Shown: piece after piece, positions 1 to 10,818 of the stretch | How the letters are laid out: each line of letters opens with the position of its first letter | How positions within the stretch are numbered: position 1 is the stretch's first letter | Position numbers and translations under genes: made by a program | Notes under the pieces: model-generated | Seen by the model: only the letters and a program-made list of their open reading frames with translations | What the model was told of the DNA's origin: nothing | Databases searched by the model: none | Origin: Ariolimax columbianus | Taxonomy: Eukaryota; Mollusca; Gastropoda; Stylommatophora; Arionidae | Assembly (NCBI GenBank): GCA_036924085.1 | Contig: JAVGWX010000004.1 | Location: 36,647,293 to 36,711,292, forward strand | DNA length: 64,000 bases | Direction: 5' to 3'

Positions 1-270
1 CTGACTGTGCATTATAGGGCAAGCTGACTGTGGCCTATTGCATTATTGGGAAAGCTGACTGTGGCCTATTGCATTATTGGGAAAGCTGACTGTGGCCTAT
101 TGCACTGTGGGACAAGCTGGCTGTGATCTAGTTCATTGTGGTGTGTAATTATATGTGAAACCTAGTGCATTATGGTGCTATCTGACCATTGTGAACTAGT
201 GCATTATATTGTGTAACTGAGCTATGACAAACTGACCCAGTGCATTGTGGTGGAGCAGTTGCTCCTGTAA
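1..270. repeat. decayed 31-bp tandem repeat
   Basis: The motif AAGCTGACTGTGGCC recurs at 21, 52 and 83, exactly 31 bases apart. Later units still show CTAGTGCATTATGG at similar spacing but are diverged. The array is cut by the window start, so its true length is unknown. Confidence 0.8.
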
Positions 271-639
271 TGGGATCTGTGAAGTCCATAAATATTGCTG
301 AAAGTGGTCCACAGAATACAATATTTACAAAAATCTGCTGACCTTATGCATTTTGGTGTCTAAAGTTGGTGTCATTTATTCTCTGCAATGCTCTATCAAT
401 TTTGTCATTTGTTTTTCTTTTCCTTTCTTTTTACTTTTAGTCCAGAAGAAAAACTTGGTCGCTTTTCATCTGACATTTACTGTAAGAATCTTCTTAACAG
501 TATCTTGTGACTTATTGTTTCTACAGAATGGGTAGCTGGCGCCTCTTATGACGTGCCTGGCAGAAACCTATTCATTGTTTCTCATACGTTCCGGATAACT
601 TTGGTTACCAAGGTCAACCTAGTCTCAATTTACTGTATA
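271..639. other. unassigned AT-rich DNA
   Basis: Only a 60-codon open stretch at 353-535 is present. It has no recognisable motif and I do not treat it as a gene. Confidence 0.6.
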
Positions 640-1330
640 TCTCCCAGGGACTGACAATTTTCTTGTCTAAATATTTGCTATCTCCCAGGGACTGACAGTT
701 TTCTTGTCTAAATATTTGCTATCTTCCAGGGACTGACAAATTTCTTGTCTAAGTAAATAGACTGCATTATAGTAGAAAAATCAGAACTTGGACTAAAAAC
801 AAATCTAAAAATAGGCACCTGGAACGTCTGGGTATGGACTGGCAAAGGCTGGAGTTTTGGCAAGGGAAAGAGTTTCTTTCAGACAGACTGTGATGGGAGC
901 GACGTTCTACAAAGGACTCAACATGATGATGATGAAGTATATATTTGCTATTTTTCAGGGACTGATAGTTTTCTTGAATAAGTAAACATTTGCTATCCTT
1001 CAGGGACTGATAATTTTCTTGAATAAGTAAACATTTGCTAAATTTCAGAGACTGACAGTTTTCTTGCTTGTATAAGTAAACATTTGCTATCTTCCATGGA
1101 CTGATAATTTTCTTGTATAAGTAAACATTTGCTATCTTTCAAGGACTGGCAGTTTTCTTGTATTAGTAAACATTTGCTATCTTTCAAGAACTGACAGTTT
1201 TCTTGTATACGGTAAGTAAACATTTGCTATCTTTCAGCGACTGACAGATTTCTTGAATAAGTAAACATTTGCTATCTTTCAAGGACTGACAGTTTTCTTG
1301 TATAAGTAAACATTTGCTATCTTTCACGTT
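640..1330. repeat. 45-bp minisatellite, interrupted
   Basis: About a dozen units of roughly 45 bases contain TTTCTTGTATAAGTAAAC followed by ATTTGCTATC and GGGACTGACAG. The array is split at about 775-935 by an RTE fragment. An isolated unit reappears at 2598-2640 beyond later insertions, so the array was once longer. Reading frames on the minus strand here follow the repeat and are not genes. Confidence 0.85.
775..935 (+). mobile_element. RTE LINE 5'-to-3' deletion product
   Basis: About 60 bases read KIGTWNV, the usual start of an RTE apurinic endonuclease. They run without a gap into the very end of an RTE-type frame (AGVLARERVSFRQTVMGA in frame), then a tail of GATGATGATGA. Nearly all of the endonuclease and reverse transcriptase is missing between the two. 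The 3' part matches the tail fragments at 46827-46990 and, antisense, 5270-5345. It lies inside the 45-bp array. Confidence 0.7.
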
Positions 1331-1424
1331 TACAGTGAGCGAAAATATGTTGCAGGCATCAGACAGACAATTGACTAATGATTGCACAGTGTCCTCATCA
1401 TTGTCCTTAAACAAGTTGGAACCG

Positions 1425-2240
1425 CACCAGTAACAACAATTATGCTAAATGAAGATCCGCTCGATGAAGTTCAAGTGTTCAAATGTTTGAGCTCCACAGT
1501 AACAGCAACACTATCACTTGGTGAAAAGATCGATATTGCATAGGGCAAGCAGCAACAACTTTCATCAGGCTGAAAGAAAGGGCATGGAACAATAGAAAGC
1601 TGACACTAAATACAAAGATCATGATACATCAACCATACGTGCTTGGTACACTGTTATACGGAGCGGAAATATGGACAACACATTCAAGACACGAGAAGAG
1701 GTTAAACAGTTTTCATATGCGATGTCTTCGCAGGATAATGAACATAAATTGGCAGGATAAGGTGACCAACTCGGAAATACTGAAACGCCCCAAGATACCT
1801 TCCCTCTTCCCGACTGAGCAATAAGAGACTGAGATGGTTGGGTCACGTGAAACAAATATAAAATTACTCGCATTCCGAAGCAGTTACTCCTGGGTGAACT
1901 CGTATCGGGTACCAGGTCACAAGGAAGGCCTAGATTAAGATTCTAGGACATTTGTAAAAGATCCATGAACGATTTTACGATCAATCCAAAAAGCTGGGAG
2001 GAGATTGCAGAGGATAGAGCTACACATAGATCGACCTTGAGAACGAGTATCAGAGCTAGTTCTGATGACAAAGATGAAAGACAAGTGATGCAAAAAAAAG
2101 GAGCCTACACCACACCAATCGAACTTTTTCTGTTTACACTGCTGTCGTCCCTGTCAATTGAGAATCTGCAAAATCAGCACAAAAGTCGATGTCCCTCCAG
2201 GATAGATGTAGTCACCGCCATCTCTACAACAGACTAGCTT
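1425..2240 (+). pseudogene. RTE-type reverse transcriptase, C-terminal relic
   Basis: A broken frame reads FKCLSSTV, then LYGAEIWTTHSRHEKRLNSF, MRCLRRIMNINWQDKV, then LRWLGHV and RSQGRPRL. This is the post-RT C-terminal region typical of RTE/BovB-like LINEs, where the family has a LYG-x-E-x-W block, an RRIL-x-I-x-W block and a GHV block. Stops and frame changes near 1540, 1822 and 1940 kill it. The catalytic RT blocks are absent, so this is a 3' fragment. The stretch 1965-2237 continues the conserved tail (SWEEIAEDRATHRSTLR) and then degenerates. Confidence 0.8.
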
Positions 2241-2298
2241 ACTGACCATCTGTCAAGATGAAAAAGGTCATAACTATAACTATCTTTCAGATGCTGAT

Positions 2299-2594
2299 GA
2301 GGACACAGGACCTCTTCCCTTTCTCTCTCTCCTCTTACCTCACTCTGTTTCATTTGACTCTGTCCTACAGTCACACTCTTGCACAACTTTCACACGCGCC
2401 CTCATGGTGAGACCCTTCCATTGCACTTTGATTGGGCTAGCTTCTGAGGGCGCACAAACCTAGCTTAGGTACATACAGACGCACACATGCATTCAAGCAC
2501 TGGTTTATGCGCCCAATATACTACAGTCTGGGGTGGAAAATGGCACGCCTCCGCCAGTAGAAACTAGTGAGGCAAACATCTAAGCAACAACAAC
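2299..2594 (+). mobile_element. SINE-like insertion with 13-bp target duplication
   Basis: A 296-bp segment ending in AAGCAACAACAAC is bracketed by TTCAGATGCTGAT at 2286-2298 and 2595-2607, a perfect 13-bp direct repeat. Joining the flanks restores a unit of the 45-bp array. The size, CAA tail and target duplication point to retroposition of a short non-autonomous element. I could not find clear polymerase III boxes in it, so the SINE label is provisional. Confidence 0.7.
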
Positions 2595-2639
2595 TTCAGA
2601 TGCTGATAATTTCCTTGTCTAAGTAAATACTTGCTGTTA

Positions 2640-3335
2640 TACATTACCTGTTGTTTGGTCTGTGAAAACAGTGGACATGAAACAGGACAATTTCTTGTCA
2701 CAGACAGTAAAAGTATGAAATTAAATCCTAGAAAGTCTGAAATTCTTGAATGTCAAAAATTTGCACATTTTAAAAAGAAAAAAGTTGTTCTGTATACAAT
2801 CATTTTTCAGGGTTTTTTTCTTGTTTGTTTATTTGTTTTGTTTATTATTTTGTGCATTTTATCAATTTAAAAAATGAGTTATGACTTGATTTCAAGAATT
2901 AAACCACCCTGTATTTCATAGCGTATAAACTATTTTAATTGGCATGTTATTTAATGTTTAATTCCTCCTGAATTTAGAATTGAAAATGATCTTCTGAGAA
3001 TCCTGAACATCTATACTTTCCTAATCAGCAAACAATCTGAATATTTATACTTTTATTGTAATTGCTTATATCTGACCTGAAACTGAATCTCTCTCTTTCT
3101 CTCACTCTCACTATATCAGATGCTTTATGATGCTCTCCTTATGATTAGTATTTATTCAATGTTTTTATTATGTTTGCATTACTGAGGTAATGTTGATATA
3201 AAGATATGTTGCCATGGTTTGTTTTGTTTGTTGGAAACATTTATTTGAAGAACATTAATTTTGAAAAACATTTGTGCAACCATTGTTTAACTATTTTGTT
3301 TATGAGTGAATATTTATTTAGTATTTGTAGGGCTG
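2640..3335. other. AT-rich non-coding DNA
   Basis: No gene or known repeat is recognised. A short CT-rich microsatellite lies at about 3087-3112. Confidence 0.6.
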
Positions 3336-3500
3336 ATACAAGTAGTACATCCTTAGGGAAGAAAGAATAGGACCACTGACTGTCCTAGCATGTGTTAAAA
3401 GGTGACTAAATATGGTTATGCATTGGGTGATTACAGCCACATGATAAATAGTGTTTCAGAAACCACCACAGCAACAGGAGTCTGCGTGCTTTAATACAGG
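3335..3500 (+). mobile_element. RTE 5'-end relic
   Basis: The stretch resembles the segments at 33040-33200, 13780-13960 and, antisense, 51080-51270. They share an AGG(A/G)CCACTGA block, a GTGACTAAA block and a final CAGAAACC block. I infer the 5' untranslated end of an RTE LINE because in the 13.8-kb copy the same block is followed by an endonuclease-like start. This copy is badly eroded. Confidence 0.4.
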
Positions 3501-3980
3501 CTTCCTGTAAGGTAGATCACTGCAGTGGTTGCCCTGTGCTTCATTTGGAGTGAGAGGAAGACATTCAAGATCAATAGGTCTTCTGTGATATCTTGAAACC
3601 TCTCTATTACCCGAACCATGGATCCAAACAATCAAAGACCACTTCTACGATCATTCAGAGTGATACATGACAAGATTGATAAAAGCCTATAGCCCCTCTC
3701 TGTGCACATGCCATTGACCACATCTTGCCAGCATATACAGCCCTGGCCTACTCTTCCTTCCTCTCTACAAGTGTAACCATTTAATGCTACTTCCCTCTCA
3801 CATTTTCTTCTTCGTGTATTTTTAGATTGGTTGGTTATTGATCCAGCAGTCTATGGGCTCCTGCCCTTTGGCCCCATCCCATATAGTGTATTTTTAGGTC
3901 TACTTCTCTTGCTCTTCCCATGTGAGAGCCTGCCTAGCTATGTTGGACGGTTTCTTCCTCGGTGTATATTTTAATCAGCC
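3501..3980. other. unassigned DNA
   Basis: No supported gene, repeat or signal was found. Confidence 0.5.
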
Positions 3981-4170
3981 CCATTTTCTTCTCTTCTTCT
4001 GCTGTGTTCATTCTCAATCTCTCGTTACCAAGCCCTGAATAGGGCTTTGCAAGTAGCAGGATGTGGTCCGGAGAACGGAATGCGCTGTGTCACTAGTTTA
4101 CATCTTGACTGCGATATTTGCACCTTTCCGTCCGACATCCGTCTTTGGCAGGTCTTTTCTTAATTGTTGT
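3981..4170 (-). mobile_element. GAA-tailed SINE-like element, 3' fragment
   Basis: On the plus strand it starts CTTCTCTTCTTCTG and continues TCTCAATCTCTCG, ACCAAGCCCTGAA, and GCGATATTTGCACCTTTC. The same order occurs at 24485-24830 and 25697-25950. Read on the minus strand it therefore ends in a GAA-rich tail. Only the 3' half is kept here. Confidence 0.65.
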
Positions 4171-4184
4171 TCCAGTGGCTGTTG

Positions 4185-4975
4185 TTGACTACTTTCCCCA
4201 CATGTCTTTATTTCTCACCATGTCCTACCACAATGTCCATTATCCTTTGTAGTCATCTTTAACGAAGGACTGGAGTATGTTGTATCGCCTCTGTTGTTTT
4301 CCATATTTCAGCTGTATACAACAGTACCAACTTGAAACTGGTATATTTTAAATTTGTGTGTGAATCTCAATTTCTCCAGATTTCCAAATGTTGTTTAGTG
4401 TCAGGAATGTCATTCTTGCCTTTCCAATTCTGGTCTTTATATCTTTATTTGCTATAGATGTGTCAGTTGTGCTGCCCAACTAGGTAAAGGCATCCACCTC
4501 TTCCAACGGCTCTCCCTCCAGAATGATTGGTTCTTTGTTGATAGTGTTGAGTTTTTGCGGAACTTGGTTTTCTTTATGTTGATATTCACTTCCACTTTGG
4601 CTGATTGTTCTTTCACCATATCACCACTTTCACCATACCATATTCTCTTGCATTTGGCGTTGACTGACAAAAGTACCAGATCCTCTACGTAGTCCAGGTC
4701 ATTCTATTGTGACCATTAGTGTCCACTAAATACCAGTTCTCTTTCCATCATTTGATGTCTTCATTATTTAATCTAAAGTCAACATGAACAGAAAGGGTGA
4801 CAGAAGGCACCCGTCTCACCCCGGTTTGCGTCCCGAAGCTATCAGTCAGTGCTCCTTCATGTACCACTCTGCTAACAGTGTCTTCATACATAACCTGTAT
4901 GCAGGTTATGAACTTCTCTGGTATCTCATAGTTTTCAACAGTTGCCAAAAAGTGCGTCAATCCATACTGTTGTAG
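4185..4975 (-). pseudogene. RTE-type reverse transcriptase relic
   Basis: The minus-strand translation, with frame changes, gives YEIPEKFI, MYEDTVSRVVHEG and SFGTQTGVR (the block before the RT B motif). Near 4690 comes YVEDLVLLS in the place of the catalytic F/YADD-LVLLS, then INIKKTK, and an LGSTTDT-like block near 4480. The end reads GTVVYSAEIWKTT. This order is that of RTE LINEs from the RT palm through the thumb to the C-terminal domain. The catalytic motif is degraded (V-E-D) and the frame is broken at about 4805 and 4700. Confidence 0.8.
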
Positions 4976-5205
4976 TCCATAAAATTCACATTTAAGAATG
5001 TTTTCTATTCAATAGATTGTTCTACTGTGATTTATAGAGTAGCTATATGATCTTTGCACAATCTTCCCTGGAAGAATCCTTTTCGGCATAAACTTTTATT
5101 TATACTAAGACATGTGGTTTTTGTTTTTGGAACTTTGTGTACTTTACGACCAAACCGCGATGAACTTTGGCCCAAAACTATCTGAAACTATAGCGGGACT
5201 AGGGG

Positions 5206-5780
5206 TCATGCTACTTTAATTAAATGATAAAAAAATTTTAAAACGCGCGCGCACAGGCACACCATCATCATGAAGTATGTCCTTTGTAGAATGTCACTCC
5301 CATCACAGTCTGTTTGAAAGAAAATCGTTCCCTTGCCAAAATTCCAGCCTTCACCCCAGACATTCCTAATATTTTGGTGCCATCGTCTTTTTGGTCTACC
5401 CTTTCCTCTTTTGCCTGGCACCATACCTTCCATCACCGTTCTCTCGAGACCGTGGTGTCTATTGATGTGACCAAAGTATTTGCATTTTCTAACCAAAATG
5501 GAATTGATAAACCAGTTCTCCTCTATACTCAAATCTTGCCGAATGTCTACATTTGTCTTTTTCTCTGTCCAGGGTATTCTGAGGATCTTTTTGTAACATT
5601 TTGACTGGAAGGATTCAATTCTTTGTCTGGAAGTTTTGGTAATTGTCCATGATTCGCAGCCATAAGCTGCCATATAGGAAAAACACAGGCTCTCAAGACT
5701 TTGACTTTTATCATTTTGTTGGTGCTCTGCCATAATTTCTTCAGGCTGTTCAGTCTCTGCATTGCCATGGCTATTTTTCT
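5206..5780 (-). pseudogene. non-LTR retrotransposon C-terminal relic (RTE-like)
   Basis: The minus strand reads RLNSLKKLWQSTNK, shifts frame near 5670, then AAYGCESWTITKTSRQRIES, YKKILRIPWTEKKTN, YFGHINRH and GKRGKGRPKRRWHQNI. The final WNFGKGTIFFQTDCDG is followed by a CAT-rich tail. The blocks match the post-RT region of RTE-like LINEs. It is a separate copy from the neighbouring 4185-4975 relic because both contain the C-terminal domain. It is closely related to the tails at 840-930 and 46827-46990. Confidence 0.8.
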
Positions 5781-6460
5781 TTTATATTTAAATATACAAT
5801 AGTAAATATTAAAACTACACTTTTTTTTTGCAAAAACTTTTGAATGAACTGTTGAGAATCCGCCAAAATTTGACAAACAGGTTGCACTAGTAAAGGCTGA
5901 GCACAAAATTTCAGCTCTCCAAGTTATGGGGAAGTTGGTTAAAATATGAGAAATAGAAGTCCTTGCATCCGGACAACGGTCATATCAAATTAAATAAAAG
6001 CCTGTAAAGGCAAAGCATAAGACAGCCTCTCATAACCAAACATCAATACCATCTACAGCTGTCAAAGTGAGAATACAGTGGATGAGGAGGAAGATAGACT
6101 TACCAAAAAATGAGGAAAAAAAAACCTAAACAGAAGACGGAGCAATATATGAAGAAATGAAAGCAAGGATTTAAAATCATCTTAAGACAAATGACATAGA
6201 GACACTCAGTTTGCTTTAGCTATAAAGACACTACTGCTTGCCAAGGAGATATGAAGTGACAATATTCAGATTATGAACAGACTATTGAAGACTGACATTA
6301 AATTAGTCCAGGAAATAAACAGAATCGACACACCCACAGGTGTGTGCCCCAAGTCTGTCTGCTCCACCAGAGGAGCAGAGTAACAACATGTATCACCCCA
6401 ACCCTGCATGAAGAAGAGATATGTCTATGACAAACTGCTCAGTATAAGAGGAAAGTAGAT
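5781..6460. other. unassigned DNA
   Basis: AT-rich, with no supported gene or repeat seen. Confidence 0.5.
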
Positions 6461-6461
6461 G

Positions 6462-6600
6462 TGGCTGAGGAGCAATTGAATGAGTGGTTTTGATCGTCGT
6501 CTCTTAATCAAGAAGCACAGGTTCAGAACCTGGTCTATAAAACTGCAGGGGCCAGCACCCTTTATTCCTCAGATCTATAATTTTGTCTCCCCCTCCTCAA
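6462..6600 (+). mobile_element. tRNA-like SINE head
   Basis: The stretch carries GTCTCTTAATC, as in the anticodon arm of lysine tRNA(CTT), and about 13 bases later CAGGTTCAGAACC, a near-match to polymerase III box B. Arms do not fold as a clean tRNA by eye, so I read it as a degenerate tRNA-derived SINE head rather than a functional tRNA gene. Confidence 0.4.
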
Positions 6601-6862
6601 CACACACCAAACTTTACATTAATGAGAGTAAATACCATGAAAGTCCATTTTTCTGTTTAAGAAAAGAAAACAGCTGAGGTTATTTGAGTGCGACAGAAGA
6701 TGATGCTGATGAATAAAGATAATTAAACACTATATTTAACTCATCTTCTTTATGGGGACGAATAGGTCAGTTCAATTCATCCCTTGACATCTTCAGGTCG
6801 TTGGGACACCCCTGTTGACACCTCCACAATCCTGCACCATTCCTCTCTGTCTCTGTCCAAGA

Positions 6863-7053
6863 TAGTTGTACTCGTTGACATCCTCTAGTTGTACTCGTTG
6901 ACATCCTCTAGTTGTACTCGTTGACATCCTCTAGTTGTACTCGTTGACATCCTCTAGTTGTACTCGTTGACATCCTCTAGTTGTACTCGTTGACATCCTC
7001 TAGTTGTACTCGTTGACATCCTCTAGTTGTACTCGTTGACATCCTCTAGTTGT
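6863..7053. repeat. 23-bp minisatellite inside RTE
   Basis: Eight units of TAGTTGTACTCGTTGACATC plus CTC occur at an exact 23-bp spacing (6863 to 7047). They lie in the C-terminal coding region of the RTE relic, so the unit is an amplified piece of the LINE. Confidence 0.95.
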
Positions 7054-7349
7054 GCCGGTTAGGGAAGATTGTATCACAATTGGCGAATCGATTGCGCAAC
7101 ACTTTGGTCTTAGAGACATTCAACTCCAGTCCTGCTTTCCTGCCCTTGCCATCGAGTAGCTGCATTATTTTGTTGGCTTTTTCTACTGATTTTATTAATG
7201 AACACTATGTTGTCGGCAAATCGAAGGTGATTGAAGCGTCTGCCGTCAATATGGATGCCAAAGGTGTCCCAGTTGATGACCGATTCCAAACATGCAGAGA
7301 AGAAATCCTGTGAGATATGATCCCCCTGGTCGACCTCTTTCTGAACTGG

Positions 7350-7362
7350 TACCACAATTGGA
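7350..7362. repeat. target-site duplication, left
   Basis: TACCACAATTGGA here is repeated exactly at 7700-7712 and brackets the element at 7363-7699. Confidence 0.8.
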
Positions 7363-7699
7363 GGGGAGGACGACTGGTCAGGCAAAGTATACTGATCAGA
7401 CATGTTAATCAGGGTCAGGCAAAACATAGTGGCTAAGACCCTCACCTCTAGTAGCCCTTCCTGGAAACTGGCTGTTTTCATGGCAGCCTGGCTAACGGGG
7501 TGAGGGATCGACGAGATCCCTGTAGTAGTGAGTGACATGCAGATGAAGCCAAGCATATCACAACCGGCTGGAAGACCAATCTTCACCTTCATCAGCACGG
7601 TCGGGATGGGAGGAAAGCTACTGCAACCAGCCACTTAACGTCCTTGTCAGGGTGCACAAAAGAGAAACCTACTCATTGTGGGCATTCTCAAACAACCAC
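7363..7699 (+). mobile_element. VNTR-headed dispersed element, copy 1
   Basis: This is the shortest of six copies of a family in this window. The order is a head GACTGGTCAGGC, one 37-bp unit with CTGATCAGACATGTTA, a body starting GACCCTCACC, GGGATCGACGAGATCC, GTAGTAGTGAGTGACA, and the end TCATTGTGGGCATTC followed by a CAA-containing tail. It interrupts the RTE reverse transcriptase and is flanked by a perfect 13-bp direct repeat, so its ends are well fixed. No coding capacity is evident. Confidence 0.85.
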
Positions 7700-7749
7700 T
7701 ACCACAATTGGACGTTGGAAGGGATGAAATGCGGTAGTGCAGTTGATAT

Positions 7750-7932
7750 AACGGGAATCGACACCTTGTTTCAACAGTTAACACAAGACAAAATGTCATT
7801 CTACCGAATCAACGGGAATCGACACCTTGTTTCAACAGTTAACACAAGACAAAATGTCATTCTACCGAATCAACGGGAATCGACACCTTGTTTCAACAGT
7901 TAACACAAGACAAAATATCATTCTACCGAATC
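7750..7932. repeat. 61-bp triplication inside RTE reverse transcriptase
   Basis: Three near-identical 61-bp units begin AACGGGAATCGACACC at 7750, 7811 and 7872. They lie just 3' of RT motif A of the antisense RTE. The length 61 is not a multiple of three, so the triplication also breaks the frame. Confidence 0.95.
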
Positions 7933-8249
7933 AAAGGCTTTTTTGTAGTCAATGTAGGTAAATATCAAGCGTGTCTAGGACTTTTGGGCTAATTCAATAA
8001 AGCGGCAGTTGGTGGTAATGTGGTCCATCATGCCGTATGAACGCCGAAAGCCTGCTTGTTTGACTGGCTGCGATTCTTCGAGAGTGGTACGGACTCTGGC
8101 AAGGATGCATTTCATAAATAGCTTGTAAGTGACTGAGAGATGAGTAATTAGATAATAATTTTCGAGGTCTTCTTTGTCTCCCTTCTTGGTTGCGCTCGAG
8201 TTGGGCCAAGCGTGAGGTGTTCCTCCCGAATTAAGATAACATGTAAAAC

Positions 8250-9075
8250 GTTGGGCTATGGCTGGATAAACATGGTGGGACCGCACTCTGATGAAGTAAG
8301 AAACGAGGCAGGCAACAGACTGACTACTTTCTGTGAAACAAATAGACTGTTCCACTGTAACAGCTTTTCCCAGAAGCCCATCCACAAGAGGTATACACAT
8401 GTGTGACCCAGTGGACTTTATCGTCATGAAATTGACCAATTCTTGCCCAGTCGTAGATCAGCAACAGATGTCTCAGTAGTTGATTTCTTCTACACTGGAA
8501 GCGACCATATAATTCTCCATGCCCAATTCCACTTTGATCTAAAACTTGCAAAGTTCCTTATCGGGGTCCAGAGACACTCATCAACTCTATTTCTACCACC
8601 CTCACAGCTAGGAAGCAGAGCTCCTATCGATGCTGACTATGTACATCTGATTGCAACAATCACATCTGACTCAAAGGAAGCCAATCTCACAGCACCCACT
8701 CGCACAACAAATTGCATTTCACCTGCCACTTGAGATTTGCTAGAGGAGCGCTGGAAGATGACTCGTTTTCCAGACATCCACACGACCTTCACCAGCCTAA
8801 ACAAGATCTGCTGTCAAAAACTTAAAGACGATCTTGAAAAATTTGCGCGCGAACACTTGACAGCTGCAGGATATCGACGCAGCATCAAATTGGCTACTTG
8901 TAGCCTCACCGAGCACCATTAAATCTTTCCTTGTCTAAAAGCTTCTGATGGGTCTCCCACAATGTTAAATTTGGGTATGGAGTCAATCATGGTAGATTAC
9001 TATAGCGACCTGTTCAGATCGTCAGAACCCCCTCCACTCGCCCTCCTAGCCACTTGTCCCCCTCTTCCAGACTTC
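8250..9075 (+). pseudogene. RTE LINE 5' segment, inverted: endonuclease and linker
   Basis: The plus strand reads RNEAGNRL, FCETNRLFHCNSFSQKP, RYTH, YRHEIDQF, then GSDHIILHAQF, the final endonuclease block (SDH). It continues into the linker (LEERWKMT, KDDLEKFAREHLTAAGYRR, MESIMVDYYSDLF) that normally precedes the RT. Stops at 8731 and 8920 break it. Its orientation is opposite to the RT half at 6775-8235, and the two join near 8240. I interpret both as one RTE insertion with a 5' inversion. Confidence 0.8.
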
Positions 9076-9084
9076 CTGTCATCA

Positions 9085-9488
9085 CTATTTATGAATTTAC
9101 AAATAGTTATTCAAGTTACAAAATCATTAATGATTTGTGGTATTACTATAAAATTTATGAAACACTATACAAATAATTCAAGTAAATATATATGTACTAA
9201 TATAGAAAAGAATTAGAAATTTTCAATATTATTTGGAATGCACCTTTAGACAATCTTGGACGGATAGGGGGAATACCAGTTTGACATAAAATGAAAAGGT
9301 TGTATGGTACATGCGAGATGGAAGACCCCTGATCTATAGAATATCAGATGATATACCATAGGCAAGGCACAATAATTGTTTATATTAATTAAATCCCTGA
9401 CTAAATGTAGATGTGGCACATAACCTGAACGGAAAAAAATATATTTGCTGTTTTTTATAAGCAGCTGGAACCTACATTTAATGACTTT
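9085..9488. other. AT-rich non-coding DNA
   Basis: No gene or repeat is recognised between the RTE and the 44-bp minisatellite. Confidence 0.6.
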
Positions 9489-9489
9489 A

Positions 9490-9540
9490 ATTAGGTGAGA
9501 AGTTTATTTGTATAACTGGTGTGAATTATGTTAATTAGAG
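9490..9540. repeat. 44-bp minisatellite, left part
   Basis: A unit with GTTTATTTGTATAACTGG and TTATGTTAATTAGAG ends exactly where the LINE begins. It is the left flank of the array that resumes at 13222. The last 13 bases, ATGTTAATTAGAG at 9528-9540, also follow the LINE tail and form its target duplication. Confidence 0.85.
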
Positions 9541-10815
9541 CTACAGTGGAATGCGGAGGGAGTCATTAACAAAAAGCTTTCCCTAACACATCACTTGCAT
9601 GAAGGTAAGATTGACGTGGCATGTATCCAAGAAACGCACCTCAACAGCAACCATAAATTCTCAATCAGAGGATACCAGGCCTTCCGCCTGGATAGAGAAA
9701 GTCACAAAGGAGGGGTTCTGATACTGACCCGTAACTGCATACCGAGTAGCGCGGTATCTGTCAATCACACCGGACAAGTAGAAATTGTAGGAGTTGACAT
9801 AATGGCTCAAGAGACGAAGATCCGCATCTTCAACCTGTACGGACCACCAAATAAGGACCTATCGCTCTCGAGTATGGAAGTCAAAGACTCCAACTGCATA
9901 GTAGTTCGAGACTTCAACAGCCACTCGGAGAGATGGGGATACTCGGACATAGACAGCAGAGGCGACGAAGTGGAAGATTGGGAGATAGACACAAATCTCC
10001 ATCTAATCAATAGGCCGGAGGATAGCCCTTTCTTCTATTCTAGAACATGGCATACCACCTCGACTCCAGATTTGGCCTTCTCCATAGTGGACATTCACCA
10101 TAAAATAGACCGCTAGGTGCTAAACCAATTGGCAGGTAGCGACCACAGGCCAATTAGGCTAGAAATTGATATGGAAGTAGGCCCACAGGAAACAAAACCG
10201 CTCCCACGTTGGAATTACAAACGAGCCAACTGGGACAGATTTGCAAGCCTGACAGATGGGCTGTGTGAAACCATCAACACACGGAACAACAAAATGAAGC
10301 CCATGGTGGAAAGCCTAAGCAAAGTAATAATGCAAGCTGCCACTGAAACCATCACAAGAGGAGCAAGGAAAAATTATAAGTCCTATTGGAATGATGAGTT
10401 GCAGAAAGCGGAAGACGCAGTCACAAATGCTAGGAACATGGCAGAGAGAGAACAATCTATGGAGGCAAATATCGCCCTTAAAGCCGCCACGGCGAAATAC
10501 AAATACACTCTAAACCAAACAGCAAGAGAACGCTGGAAAAACAAAACAGAAAGCCTCAACTTAGACAAAGAAGGGAACAAACTATGGAAGTTAGTCAGAG
10601 CCATGAATGACGAAACTCCGTCAAACAAACAAATTACCATCAAGCAGGGCGAAAACTTGCTCACTGGAAAAAAAGCCGCAAACGCCTTTGTTGAACACTA
10701 TGCCAGAGCGAACCACATAGATGTCCCTGCAGATAGGCATACAGACATTAATGAAGAGCAAAAAGGGCACGACAACATCAATATGGCACCAGAAGAGCAT
10801 ATGATGGCAAAATAA
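9541..10815 (+). pseudogene. LINE A endonuclease and linker
   Basis: The frame shows LQWNAEGV, VACIQETHL, FNLYGPP, DFNSHSERWG, TPDLAF and, after a TAG at 10114, GSDHRPI. These are the ordered blocks of an apurinic-type endonuclease: Asn, Glu (QETH), Asp-x-Asn (DFNSH), Asp (PDLAF) and the final SDH. The usual Gly before DFN is Arg here. A second in-frame stop at 10813 ends the linker. Apart from these stops the frame is clean, implying fairly recent decay. Confidence 0.9.
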
Positions 10816-10818
10816 ACA

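Larger units (their letters stand above)
6775..8235 (-). pseudogene. RTE LINE 3' segment: reverse transcriptase
   Basis: Read from 8235 downwards the minus strand gives TPHAWPNSSATKKGDKEDLE, ILARVRTTLEE, QAGFRRSYGMMDH, and IDYKKAFDSV at about 7930 (RT motif A). After interruptions come QGDHIS and NHLRFADNIVFINK (motif C, FADD changed to FADN) near 7190-7260. The frame ends near 6775 in the usual short RTE C-terminus. It is interrupted by a mobile element at 7363-7699, a 61-bp triplication at 7750-7932 and a 23-bp array at 6863-7053. Together with 8250-9075 it forms one 5'-inverted insertion. It is not functional. Confidence 0.85.
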
